In this document: piece by piece, positions 6,200-14,563 of the stretch
Layout of the letters: every line of letters begins with the position of its first letter
Position numbering within the stretch: the first letter of the stretch is position 1
NCBI GenBank assembly: GCA_964644605.1
Contig: CAZXWS010000001.1
Location: 1-16,641 of the forward strand
Source: CAZLAJ01 sp964644605
GTDB taxonomy: Bacteria; Patescibacteriota; Microgenomatia; UBA1406; GWC2-37-13
Direction of reading: 5' to 3'
DNA: 16,641 nt
Translations under genes and position numbers: made by a program
Notes under the pieces: generated by a model
The model's input: only the letters and a program-made list of their open reading frames with translations
What the model was told of the DNA's origin: nothing
The model's database searches: none

Positions 6200-7520
6200 T
6201 TCGTATTTCATCAAATGGACTGAAAGTTACGATAAAATGGAGCTCTATTCACGTTTATTAGAGTGGCAAAGTGATATTTTTATTTCGTTTGATCCTGGGA
6301 TTGTTGGCTTTAATTCAATCGATAATTTACAGCTCCTTTACTCTTCATCCGAAACCATAAACAATACTGAATTAATATCCGTAAGACCTTTAGATCATAC
6401 GATGGGTGAATCACTCGATGAATACGTTATGCAGAAACTGCCAATTCAAATAATTAAAGATATTTTAGTGTATGGAGGAAAAATAAGGATTATGAATATT
6501 TATCCTGCGCATTTTGAAAAAGTTTCGAACTTCCTGGAGTTAAATAATTTTACTAAAATCGAATTTGAACATAATCCTATACCGAAAAAATATAATTTTA
6601 TGAGACCCGATTATTACATAAACAACGAGAAAACTGAGTTGCTTGTGCTTGTTACTCCTGGAAAAGACTATTTAGTTCATTATGCTTCTCTCATAAATCA
6701 CGCAGTCGCCTTTTATACCACTAACCCTCAAAAGCATATCGAAGTAACACGTTTTCCTTTCGTCGAATACTCACTCCCTTTTTGGACTCACCTTGGAAGA
6801 AAATTTATTTCGCCAGATGAAGTTGTTGTTATAGGCTATGTGAATGAATTACTTACATACATGGAAACTCAAAATCATACAGTTATTTATTCATATGAAA
6901 ATGAGTATTATTCTGTAAATAAAGTAAAAATCGGCAATAAAGTTATTTCACTTTTAGGTGTAAAGTTCAGTTTTTGGGGAAATATTGCTGCGCGCATCGC
7001 CTATCACTGTAGCTTACTTGGTATAAGTGAACTGATATATTTTGGAAAACTAGGAACATTAGAAGACAGCAGTAAAATTTACTCAAAAATTTACTCTCCT
7101 TCACGTTTTTGCATCTTTTATCATGAAAAATTGCTTGCCTTAATTGATCACCTTCCAAACGGGATACATGAACTTCAACCAGAGCTTGACACCGGAACAC
7201 ACGTATCAGTACCTTCTATTCTTGAGGAGGATTATATTCAAAGAGAGATCATCGGAGGTTTAGATATAACAAGCATAGATAATGAAATATCCCAAGTAGC
7301 CTATGCAATTGCAAAGTTCAATCAAAATTACCATCGTAACGTAAAATATAGTTGTCTTCATTTTGCTACTGATTACTTACGCCAGCTTGATAAAAGAAAT
7401 GTAGAAACTCCGCATGATTTAAGCAATAACCGTAGCAGTACGGCTGTTCAAAAAAAACAGGCTATGATAGCTAATATTGCAAAAATTCTTTATTCATATT
7501 TCCAAAAAGCCTATGTTTAA
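6180..7520 (+). CDS. Unknown protein, possible nucleoside-phosphorylase-like C-terminal domain
   Basis: I do not recognise this 446-residue protein as a named family. The first 240 residues show alternating strands and helices without a known motif. Residues about 250-405 resemble the layout of the PNP/UDP phosphorylase and nucleosidase superfamily: a small-residue helix followed by LLGISELIYFGKLGTL (279-294), similar to the 'GA..ii..G..G.l' strand-turn, and later LDITSIDNEISQVAYAIA (361-378) followed by YSCLHFATDYLRQ (390-402), similar to the 'vdmE.a.la..a' helix and the 'v..isD' strand of that family. This is pattern-level similarity only. The ATG at 6180 lies inside the end of the upstream kinase/Nudix gene, and its stop overlaps the next start by eight bases. 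The tight coupling suggests that the three proteins act in one pathway. Confidence 0.7.
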   Translation: MIELNFDSYFIKWTESYDKMELYSRLLEWQSDIFISFDPGIVGFNSIDNLQLLYSSSETINNTELISVRPLDHTMGESLDEYVMQKLPIQIIKDILVYGGKIRIMNIYPAHFEKVSNFLELNNFTKIEFEHNPIPKKYNFMRPDYYINNEKTELLVLVTPGKDYLVHYASLINHAVAFYTTNPQKHIEVTRFPFVEYSLPFWTHLGRKFISPDEVVVIGYVNELLTYMETQNHTVIYSYENEYYSVNKVKIGNKVISLLGVKFSFWGNIAARIAYHCSLLGISELIYFGKLGTLEDSSKIYSKIYSPSRFCIFYHEKLLALIDHLPNGIHELQPELDTGTHVSVPSILEEDYIQREIIGGLDITSIDNEISQVAYAIAKFNQNYHRNVKYSCLHFATDYLRQLDKRNVETPHDLSNNRSSTAVQKKQAMIANIAKILYSYFQKAYV

Positions 7521-8484
7521 TATCGGTGTTATTGGCATAAGTGATCATACACAAGAAAATATTTTGCCTGCACTTAAAACAATCCAACATGCAAAAATTG
7601 TTGGGATAGCTTCTACAAATGAAACAAAACTAAGTGAAATAGGAAGCGGATATGACATTCCTATTTTAGAAAAAAATTGGCGAAGTATAATCCATAATGA
7701 AAAAATTCGTTATATAGTTGTTGCTTCTAACCCTTCATTTCATGAGCAAGTCATAGAAGAATGTATAAAAGTTGATAAACCAGTTTTTGTAGATAAACCA
7801 CCCGCAACTTCATCCGCTAAGTTACAGGAACTCATAAATTTAAATCACGTTAATACACCAATTTTTGTTGGATATAGTTTTCGGCATGCGGATCCCTATC
7901 AGAAATTTATAGAAACTTCAGAAAAAATAAGCCCGATCAGACAATTCAAGGCAACATATATTACAAATAAACCTGTTGCACCATTGTGGCACTATGACGA
8001 TGTCTTAACTTCATATTTATACTCTGTTGGAATACACCCAATTGAAATGGCAACAGCTATGTTTGGCGAAATAAAGTCAATTTACACATCTATCAATCAT
8101 ATCGCTAATAACGACAGTATATTTTCGCTGTTAATCGATATCGAATTTACAACAGGTCAAAAAGCACAAATCGAGTGTGGAAATTATTCGAATAGATTAG
8201 TAATGGAATATGAAATTGTTGGTGAAAATGGTTTTTGGGGTAGTCTAAGAGATTGGTATAAATTTGAGTTTGTACTCCCAAAAGAAACACATATAGTAAG
8301 CAACAAGGAAGTAATATCTTATCAATATCCACCCGCGAGAGGTGGCTACTATCGAACAGGGTATGCGGCGGAGTTAGAAAAATTCTTACTTTCTTCCGAA
8401 GAAAATAACAAAACAGATTGTGATCTAGTTCACTCAATTCCTGTATATGCAGTAATCGATGCTGTGCTTAAAGATAACGCATAA
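7513..8484 (+). CDS. Gfo/Idh/MocA-family NAD(P)-dependent oxidoreductase
   Basis: A 323-residue protein starting MFNIGVIGISDHT, the Rossmann beta-alpha-beta opening of this family, though the third glycine of GxGxxG is replaced. Further family marks are YIVVASNPSFHEQVIEECI (about 77-95), the DKPPA segment in place of the usual EKP (about 105), and the GIHPIE motif (about 180), equivalent to the family's catalytic-helix GxHxxD/E. Members oxidise or reduce sugars, nucleotide sugars, inositols or related polyols with NAD(P). A TTG at 7477 could extend it by 12 residues, but the ATG at 7513 gives the canonical N-terminus and an eight-base overlap with the upstream gene. It is followed after 38 bases by the ABC exporter genes. 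The substrate is unknown; the context points to a nucleotide- or sugar-derived compound. Confidence 0.85.
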   Translation: MFNIGVIGISDHTQENILPALKTIQHAKIVGIASTNETKLSEIGSGYDIPILEKNWRSIIHNEKIRYIVVASNPSFHEQVIEECIKVDKPVFVDKPPATSSAKLQELINLNHVNTPIFVGYSFRHADPYQKFIETSEKISPIRQFKATYITNKPVAPLWHYDDVLTSYLYSVGIHPIEMATAMFGEIKSIYTSINHIANNDSIFSLLIDIEFTTGQKAQIECGNYSNRLVMEYEIVGENGFWGSLRDWYKFEFVLPKETHIVSNKEVISYQYPPARGGYYRTGYAAELEKFLLSSEENNKTDCDLVHSIPVYAVIDAVLKDNA

Positions 8485-8507
8485 TATACACATATCTCTT
8501 CGTATTT

Positions 8508-8516
8508 TGTTACAAT
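8508..8516 (+). promoter_or_regulatory. Candidate extended -10 just before the ABC ATPase gene
   Basis: TGtTACAAT ends 6 bases before the ATG at 8523, so a transcript from it would start at or next to the start codon (leaderless). No -35 is recognisable. No Shine-Dalgarno site precedes this ATG, which fits. It would give the exporter genes their own promoter inside the operon. Confidence 0.35.
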
Positions 8517-8522
8517 CAGAGA

Positions 8523-9494
8523 ATGCCTATCATCACCGTCAATCATCTTGTAAAAAATTTCCAAGCTTACAAAAAAGATCCTGGACTTTTCGGTTCGGTA
8601 AAATCATTATTGCATCGACAACATTACAAAGTACCTGCTGTGAAAGATGTTTCGTTCAGTATTAATGAAGGCGAATTTGTTGGTTTTATAGGTTCAAATG
8701 GCGCAGGTAAAACAACTACTTTAAAAATGTTATCAGGCCTCATTCATCCTTCAGAAGGAAAGGTACAAGTCATCGGATATAAACCCTTTGAACGAAAAAT
8801 AGAATTTCTCACACAAATATCATTAGTCATGGGACAAAAAAATCAGCTTTGGTGGGACCTTCCGGCAAGCGAATCATTTCTGCTAAATAAAGAAATTTAT
8901 GAGATCCCCGATTTACAATTCAAACAGACTCTTTCTTCGCTTACCGAATTGCTTGACGTTGGTGAGATACTTAATGTGCAAGTGAGAAAACTTTCACTAG
9001 GACAACGAATGAAATGCGAATTAATTGCGGCGCTTCTGCACTCACCTAAAGTACTCTTCCTTGATGAACCAACCATTGGTTTAGACGTTGTAATGCAACA
9101 AAATTTACGCGACTTTATTAAACAATATAATAAAAAATATAACGCCACTATCATATTGACAAGCCATTATATGCAGGATGTAAAGGAACTTTGTGATCGC
9201 ATAATTGTTATTGACCACGGGCAGATTCTGTATGATGGTAAGCTCGAAAGTATCATTAAACAATTCGCTTCACACAAAATCCTGTCCATAATTCTTTCAA
9301 AAGAAATTGATAAAAAAGAGCTTGAAAAACTTGGAACTATAAAAGAGTATGAGTATCCACGTGTTAAGCTTGAAGTGCCTCTCGACAAATCAAACCATAC
9401 TGCCGCTCACATTCTCAATACGTTTCCCGTAAAAGACTTAAATATCGAAGAACCTGATATTGAAAATATTATCCGCTTAGTTTTTACCCAGTAA
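8523..9494 (+). CDS. ABC-2 type exporter, ATP-binding protein
   Basis: The nucleotide-binding subunit of an ABC exporter, 323 residues. In order: Walker A GSNGAGKTT (57-65), Q-loop glutamine near 105 (VMGQKNQLWWDLPA, a signature of the COG4586/NatA-like subgroup), the ABC signature LSLGQ (157-161), Walker B KVLFLDEP (176-183) with GLD D-loop, and the switch histidine in TSHYMQD. A C-terminal extension of about 90 residues is usual for this subgroup. The two permease genes follow with a 1-base gap and a 4-base overlap, giving the ATPase plus two different six-helix permeases seen in COG4586-COG4587-COG3694 systems. Characterised relatives export drugs or viologens, but the substrate here is not known. 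Confidence 0.93.
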   Translation: MPIITVNHLVKNFQAYKKDPGLFGSVKSLLHRQHYKVPAVKDVSFSINEGEFVGFIGSNGAGKTTTLKMLSGLIHPSEGKVQVIGYKPFERKIEFLTQISLVMGQKNQLWWDLPASESFLLNKEIYEIPDLQFKQTLSSLTELLDVGEILNVQVRKLSLGQRMKCELIAALLHSPKVLFLDEPTIGLDVVMQQNLRDFIKQYNKKYNATIILTSHYMQDVKELCDRIIVIDHGQILYDGKLESIIKQFASHKILSIILSKEIDKKELEKLGTIKEYEYPRVKLEVPLDKSNHTAAHILNTFPVKDLNIEEPDIENIIRLVFTQ

Positions 9495-9495
9495 T

Positions 9496-10272
9496 ATGAG
9501 ATATTGGAGAATTTTATTGCTCAACATGCAGCGTGTCTTTGAACACCGCTCACGATCATTCGTGTGGTTTCTCATGTCCTTGTTCAACCCAGTTTTACTC
9601 CTCCTATTCTGGAAGGGCTCTGCAACAAAAATTAATTATGGCTATATTTTTTCTTATTACTTATTATTAATGATCGCCGGTTCATTACTAATCTCACATA
9701 TTGAAGAGGAAGTTGCTTTCTATGATATCAAAGAAGGACGTCTCTCCAGTTATTTGCTGAAACCATTTTCCTATTACTGGCTGCGCCTATTGGGTGAAAT
9801 GCCATACAGGATGTTGCAAGGAGTTTACGGCGTTATTGTGTTTGGTGGTATTATTATTTTCACTCACTCGTATAACCTCGTAACTACTGATGTTATAAAA
9901 TTGTTTTTAAGTTTATGGATTATTACATTAGCCTGGTTTCTCTCGTTTACGCTTCAATTAACAATAGGTTATATTGCGTTTTGGGTTAAAGATATAACAG
10001 GGCTTTTCGGCTCTGTTGATATTCTGCGGATTGTGTTTGGAGGTTTTGTCATGCCTATTGCTATGCTACCACCGGTTTTTAAAACTGCTTCGTACATACT
10101 CCCTTTCGCATACAGCACATATTTTCCGGTTATCTCGATGCAAGGTCAGTTAAGTTATTCCTCCCAAATCTTGGTCATAGGTATACAGTTGTTTTGGCTG
10201 GGAGTATTGCTAAAACTGAGCAGTTTTATGTGGAAAAAAGGAATTTATAAATTTTCCGGAGTCGGACAATGA
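9496..10272 (+). CDS. ABC-2 family transporter permease (first subunit)
   Basis: A 258-residue integral membrane protein with about six hydrophobic segments (roughly residues 20-38, 52-70, 107-127, 138-162, 172-192 and 220-242). It contains the family's cytoplasmic loop IEEEVAFYDIKEGRLSSYLLKPFSYYW (about 69-95); the 'G.l..yLlkP' motif is typical of the ABC-2 permeases paired with COG4586-type ATPases. It starts one base after the ATPase stop. It would form a heterodimer with the next gene product. There is no signal peptide, as expected for this class. Confidence 0.88.
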   Translation: MRYWRILLLNMQRVFEHRSRSFVWFLMSLFNPVLLLLFWKGSATKINYGYIFSYYLLLMIAGSLLISHIEEEVAFYDIKEGRLSSYLLKPFSYYWLRLLGEMPYRMLQGVYGVIVFGGIIIFTHSYNLVTTDVIKLFLSLWIITLAWFLSFTLQLTIGYIAFWVKDITGLFGSVDILRIVFGGFVMPIAMLPPVFKTASYILPFAYSTYFPVISMQGQLSYSSQILVIGIQLFWLGVLLKLSSFMWKKGIYKFSGVGQ

Positions 10273-11051
10273 GATATTTAAGAATTTATAAACAGATATT
10301 GAGTCTGAATATGACTGCGCTCATGATATATAGGGCAAACTTTTATAATAGCCTCGTAGCGAGTTTTATCTGGGGTTCATTTCATATTATCAATATGCTA
10401 ATTTTGAGCAACGCTACAAAAAGTATTTATGGTTGGTCACGGAGTGAACTTTTACTTTTGACTGCCACATATAGTATCTCCTTTGGATTATTCTCAATGT
10501 TATTCAGTCGAAATTTCTCTCGTCTATCAATACTTATTGATAACGGCTCTTTAGATGGTCTGCTCATTAAGCCTTTGGATTCGCAATTTTTAGTAAGTGT
10601 TGGTCAGGTTAATTACACTGCACTTGTACGATCAGTATTAGGAATAATTCTCCTTGCATATCTCGTGAATACAATACATTTTTCCTTTAATTTCTTACAG
10701 ATTTTTATTTATATACTACTTATACTTTGCGGCATTGTACTGACCTACTGTATCTGGCTTATGGTTTCCACACTACTTATCTGGCTACCTCGTTTATCAA
10801 ATCTGATTGACCTTCTTCATTTTTTATCAGGAACTGGCCGCTACCCAACAGAAATGTTTAGTCAGTATCGTGTGCTCTCAGTCTTATTCTTTCCGCTAAC
10901 AATTGCGATTACAATTCCTGCTAAGTCACTACTGCAGCGAGCTTTTGTTGGTGATTATGTCTGGCTCATTGTAGTAACAGGTTTATTCTTCATGTTAACG
11001 CGCGCCTTCTGGTTGTTTGCCCTACGCTCATATACCAGCGCTAATAGTTAA
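10269..11051 (+). CDS. ABC-2 family transporter permease (second subunit)
   Basis: A 260-residue membrane protein with about six hydrophobic segments and the same diagnostic loop, FSRLSILIDNGSLDGLLIKPLDSQFLVSVG (about 83-112). The ATG at 10269 overlaps the TGA of the first permease (ATGA), indicating coupled translation. Its N-terminus MRYLRIYKQIL resembles MRYWRILLLNM of the first permease, so the two are distant paralogs. It is the last gene of the plus-strand operon and is convergent with htpX. The 68-base spacer holds a heptad tract but no classical GC hairpin with a T-run. Confidence 0.88.
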   Translation: MRYLRIYKQILSLNMTALMIYRANFYNSLVASFIWGSFHIINMLILSNATKSIYGWSRSELLLLTATYSISFGLFSMLFSRNFSRLSILIDNGSLDGLLIKPLDSQFLVSVGQVNYTALVRSVLGIILLAYLVNTIHFSFNFLQIFIYILLILCGIVLTYCIWLMVSTLLIWLPRLSNLIDLLHFLSGTGRYPTEMFSQYRVLSVLFFPLTIAITIPAKSLLQRAFVGDYVWLIVVTGLFFMLTRAFWLFALRSYTSANS

Positions 11052-11086
11052 TAATTTCAAACTATAATGTCAAATGGGAGGCTAGA

Positions 11087-11114
11087 GTTTTGAGATTTGA
11101 GCTTTGAGTTTTGA
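11087..11114. repeat. Heptad array GNTTTGA between convergent genes
   Basis: Four in-phase units: gttttga, gatttga, gctttga, gttttga. The word resembles the tttgagctttga part of the dispersed element at 15751-15807. It lies between the ABC permease and htpX stops. Confidence 0.85.
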
Positions 11115-11119
11115 GATTC

Positions 11120-12019
11120 CTACATGCTTTTGAGTATTTTGATTCTTTCTTCTATTGGAGGATGAGTACTGAAGAGATTCGCTACCCAACTTGTTACATT
11201 GCCTTGTTTCAGTGGATTATAAATAAATAAATGCGCAGTAGAAGGCGGTATCTGTTCCTTGGGCCCCTTATATGCAGCTATTTTTTCAAGAGCGCGAGCG
11301 AGTCCCGCAGGATAACGAGTCAATAATGCTCCTGATGCATCTGCAAGGAATTCACGCTTCCGCGAAACTGCAAGCTGGATTAATGTCGCGATAATCGGTG
11401 ATAAAACCAATGCGACGATAAATAGAACAAACATTATAGGATTTCGTTCTTCGCGATCATCATCTCTGCTTCGCAAACCTCCCCACCACATACTTCTCAG
11501 TATCCAATCCGTCACAAATGCAATTGTTCCCACTAACACAGCCACCATCGACGATAACAAAATATCATAATTTTTTACGTGCGATAATTCATGCGCTATT
11601 ACACCTTCAAGCTCTGCTCGATTCATCATTTGCAACAATCCGGTAGTTGCAACAACAACTGCGTGTTTTGGATCACGGCCAGTAGCAAATGCATTTGGGG
11701 CAGGATCATCAAGCACATAGAGTTTAGGCATAGGCAATCCATCTGCTATCGCAAGATTCTCAGCCACTGTATAAAAATCAAAGAATTCTTCGCGTGAAGC
11801 GGGCCGCGCTCCCGTGCTAAACAGTACTACTTTATCAGAATAAAAATAGCTTCCAATTGATGATGCCAATGAAATAATAATACCCAGTACAAGATACAGT
11901 GCAGCATTATCAGTAAATTTACCTATCAGAAAGAATAAGCCAGTTATAAGGAAGATAAATATCGCAATAATTAAGTACGTTCTGTTTTTATTTGCAGATA
12001 TTTCGTTATAAATTGTCAT
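11120..12019 (-). CDS. htpX: Membrane zinc metalloprotease HtpX
   Basis: An M48-family integral membrane protease that degrades misfolded membrane proteins. It has 299 residues with two N-terminal membrane helices (about 15-33 and 40-60), the zinc motif HELSH (143-147, H143/E144/H147) followed by a downstream zinc-ligand glutamate in KREFLADASG (E223), and two further hydrophobic segments (about 155-172 and 195-217). The APNAFATG motif (108-115) is typical. It lies 7 bases after lemA in the standard lemA-htpX pair. The ATG at 12019 has no clear Shine-Dalgarno site. The catalytic zinc site faces the cytoplasm in known HtpX. Confidence 0.95.
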   Translation of the reverse strand: MTIYNEISANKNRTYLIIAIFIFLITGLFFLIGKFTDNAALYLVLGIIISLASSIGSYFYSDKVVLFSTGARPASREEFFDFYTVAENLAIADGLPMPKLYVLDDPAPNAFATGRDPKHAVVVATTGLLQMMNRAELEGVIAHELSHVKNYDILLSSMVAVLVGTIAFVTDWILRSMWWGGLRSRDDDREERNPIMFVLFIVALVLSPIIATLIQLAVSRKREFLADASGALLTRYPAGLARALEKIAAYKGPKEQIPPSTAHLFIYNPLKQGNVTSWVANLFSTHPPIEERIKILKSM

Positions 12020-12026
12020 ACCATCA

Positions 12027-12578
12027 TCAGAATTTTACATCCACTTTCTTTCTATCCTCGTCTGCAGCAGTGAAAAATTCGAATGGTTTGAAACCAAACA
12101 TATTAGCTATGATGCTGCTCGGAAAAGTAGCAACTTTTGTATTAAAGTCCGTGACATTTGAGTTATAAAACTGTCGAGAATACGCTACTTTATCTTCGGT
12201 ATCAGTCAGTTCTTGCTGAAGTTGAATAAAGTTATTGCTCGCTTTTAATTCTGGATAATTTTCAGCCACTGCGAATAATGTTTTTAAGGCACCAGTCAGC
12301 TGATTATTTGCTTCGGCTTTATCAGCTGGAGACTGAGCAGAAAGGAGTGCTGATCGAGCAGCTGTCACATTTTCAAATACTTCTTTTTCATGTTTTGCAT
12401 ATCCTTTTACTGACTCAACTAAGTTGGGAATAAGGTCAGCTCTTCGTTTCAGTTGGACATCAATACCGGAAAGAGCTTCCTGTATCCGTGTTTTTAAAAC
12501 CACAAACCCGTTATAAGTAGCAATAAAATAAACTGCGAGTAGTATTACTACCCCAATCACAATAAGTGTAGGAGACAT
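12027..12578 (-). CDS. lemA: LemA family protein
   Basis: A 183-residue protein with one N-terminal membrane helix (about 4-22, LIVIGVVILLAVYFIATYN) and then long amphipathic helices. Hallmarks are RIQEALSGIDVQLKRRADLIPNLVESVKGYAKHE (about 32-65), FAVAENYPELKASNNFIQLQQELTDTEDKVAYSRQFYN (about 102-139) and the C-terminal FPSSIIANMFGFKPFEFF. The function of LemA is not firmly known; in many bacteria it is co-transcribed with htpX, as here (7-base gap). The ATG at 12578 lies just downstream of the large AT-rich hairpin at 12602-12692. Confidence 0.95.
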   Translation of the reverse strand: MSPTLIVIGVVILLAVYFIATYNGFVVLKTRIQEALSGIDVQLKRRADLIPNLVESVKGYAKHEKEVFENVTAARSALLSAQSPADKAEANNQLTGALKTLFAVAENYPELKASNNFIQLQQELTDTEDKVAYSRQFYNSNVTDFNTKVATFPSSIIANMFGFKPFEFFTAADEDRKKVDVKF

Positions 12579-12601
12579 ATTTTTATGAATTAATAATTTT
12601 T

Positions 12602-12692
12602 AATTAAACTAATTTCTAATTAATCTAAATAAAATCTAATAAATAAGTTGGTACTTATTTAGAAATTAGAATAATTAGATCAATTAGTAATT
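12602..12692. repeat. Long AT-rich imperfect hairpin between polX and lemA
   Basis: The core taaataagt-tggt-acttattta (12640-12661) is a perfect 9-base stem with a 4-base loop. Outside it, both arms continue with complementary attagat/taattag-type words for about 35-40 bases a side with a few mismatches and bulges. The right arm overlaps the last codons and stop of polX. It could act as a weak transcription terminator for polX. Confidence 0.75.
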
Positions 12693-14549
12693 TAGTGTAA
12701 TCCACTCTCTCACTTCCTCATACGATCCTGTATTTATTATATCACTTTTTTCACACCAGCCGCGTCGGGCTACTGATACACCGTATACCATCATAGGTAA
12801 AGCATCTACTGCATGAGCGTCTGTGTCAATGATATATCTCACTCCATATTTATGTCCTTCACGCACTAAATCGTCAGGAAGATCTAATCGCGGTGTAGCG
12901 GCATTTATTTCAAGCGCAATATTTTTTTCTTTAACATACTGAAATATGGAATCCCATTTTAAATCAATACCCTCTCGCTGATTAATTATTCTACCTGTGG
13001 GGTGTCCAAATAGTTTTACCTTTGGATACGATAATCCTTTTAACACCCGCGCTGTCATTTCATCACTAGGCATCCGGAATGAACTATGTATCGAAACCAC
13101 AAGATAATCCACATATTCAATTGCTTTTTCGGGTAATGCAAGTTCACCACTCGGCTGTATATCTACTTCTAACCCGATAAAATAGGGGATTTTTACTTTC
13201 TTTTTTGAAAAGGTTTCATCGATATATTCTTTTCTTTGTTTCATAATACTCACAATCTCATTTTCACTCAGACTCGACTTCGGGTTATGATCGGCAAAAC
13301 CAATATACCTGTATCCGAGCTTCATGGCTTCATCCATCAGTTGTTCATAGCTGTGAGCACCCATATCGTGTGAAGGTTGTAAATCATACGAAGAATGGAT
13401 ATGAAAATCCCCCTTAATATCTTCTATAGCGACTAAATCTGGTAGTTTGTTCTTGAGAGCTAACTCTATTTCATTAGTACCTTCCCGAATTTCCGGAGGA
13501 ACATACTGCAGTCCGAGAAAATTATAAAACCCTTCCTCTTTTTCGAATTCCAAAATTTTTTGCTTCTCGTTATCCGTCATTCTGGCAAGCGAAGCGCGTC
13601 CAGAATCAGATAATCGGCTCGATGAATCATTATTTTTGACTTCTTTTATCCCATATTCCGAAAGCGAGTACCCTTTCTTCAGCGCATACTCCCGCAATTT
13701 TATATTGTGTGCCTTACTACCCGTAAAATACTGTAGCATTGATCCATAATTTTCTTTTGTTTGCACACGCAAATCAACTCGTCTATTTCCCGCCACAAAT
13801 ATCGACGCCTTTCTATCTCCCATATTATCTACATGCACTGTGCCAGGAAACTTTACAAAATGTTTTAGTATGTCATTTGTTGCATCAATAGGCGCCTCAA
13901 CCGCTATATCTACATCACCAATAGTAGAAACCATACGGCGAAGTGATCCTAAGGCATCGGCATGCCGGACTGTTTGTAACTGTTTTAAGTAAGACATTAC
14001 TTCTTCTGCCAGTGAGGAAGCAAAAGGAAGCGGCATACGCTGAACAGTTTGCTCATTTTTCATAAACCGTTGTACAGCTTCTAAAATGTCCTGCTGCGAT
14101 TTTTCTCCAAATGTTTCAAGTCCCGCAATTTTATTTTTTTCGGCAGCAACTACAAGATCTGCTAACACTGTTTCGTCATTCATCAGTTTTAAGTGATTGA
14201 CTAGCTTGTATGCTTTTTTTGGACCGATCGACGGAACCTGCATGAGAACAAACACAGAAGAAGGAATATCTCTCAAAAGTTCATTAAAGTGTTTTGATTC
14301 ACCCGTGCGAAAGTACTCATCCATATTTGAAGTGATTGATGAGCCAAAACCAGGAAGATCATCAAGCTTTCCGTCTTCCCAAATATCTTTTATTTCACGA
14401 GTAAGATGCTCCACTGTATCCGCAGCTTTTTCATACGCTATGATTTTAAAACGTATTCCAGGTTTATTCTCATTTTTAAGCAGTAATGCAGCCGCCAAAT
14501 TTCGCAATAAATTCGCAATATATTTATTTTTAAACTGTTCGTTGTTCAT
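12684..14549 (-). CDS. polX: DNA polymerase X family protein with PHP domain
   Basis: A repair DNA polymerase with an attached PHP phosphoesterase/3'-5' exonuclease domain, 621 residues. Helix-hairpin-helix segments lie at about 62-70 (LDDLPGFGSSI) and 104-112 (QVPSIGPKKA). The polymerase palm has GSLRR (201-205) and the metal-binding aspartates in GDVDIAV (D212, D214) and RVDLRV (D259). The PHP domain has DFHIHSSYD (H383, H385), FADHNP (D420, H421), E461, H488, GHPTG (H516) and DTDAHA (575-580). All expected metal ligands are present, so both activities are plausible. Between palm/thumb and the EGFYNFLGLQYVPPEIRE motif there is extra sequence (about 306-335, NNDSSSRLSDSGRASLARMTDNE) that other PolX lack; it coincides with a palindromic DNA element. 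It starts at an ATG at 14549. Confidence 0.95.
   Translation of the reverse strand: MNNEQFKNKYIANLLRNLAAALLLKNENKPGIRFKIIAYEKAADTVEHLTREIKDIWEDGKLDDLPGFGSSITSNMDEYFRTGESKHFNELLRDIPSSVFVLMQVPSIGPKKAYKLVNHLKLMNDETVLADLVVAAEKNKIAGLETFGEKSQQDILEAVQRFMKNEQTVQRMPLPFASSLAEEVMSYLKQLQTVRHADALGSLRRMVSTIGDVDIAVEAPIDATNDILKHFVKFPGTVHVDNMGDRKASIFVAGNRRVDLRVQTKENYGSMLQYFTGSKAHNIKLREYALKKGYSLSEYGIKEVKNNDSSSRLSDSGRASLARMTDNEKQKILEFEKEEGFYNFLGLQYVPPEIREGTNEIELALKNKLPDLVAIEDIKGDFHIHSSYDLQPSHDMGAHSYEQLMDEAMKLGYRYIGFADHNPKSSLSENEIVSIMKQRKEYIDETFSKKKVKIPYFIGLEVDIQPSGELALPEKAIEYVDYLVVSIHSSFRMPSDEMTARVLKGLSYPKVKLFGHPTGRIINQREGIDLKWDSIFQYVKEKNIALEINAATPRLDLPDDLVREGHKYGVRYIIDTDAHAVDALPMMVYGVSVARRGWCEKSDIINTGSYEEVREWITLNY
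13579..13606. repeat. Palindromic element inserted in frame in polX
   Basis: Outer arms attctgg (13579-13585) and ccagaat (13600-13606) are perfectly complementary, with an inner gcg/cgc stem and a three-base aag loop. On the coding strand it contributes the DSGRASLARM residues of a segment not expected in PolX proteins. Confidence 0.7.
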
Positions 14550-14563
14550 AATGAATATTTACA

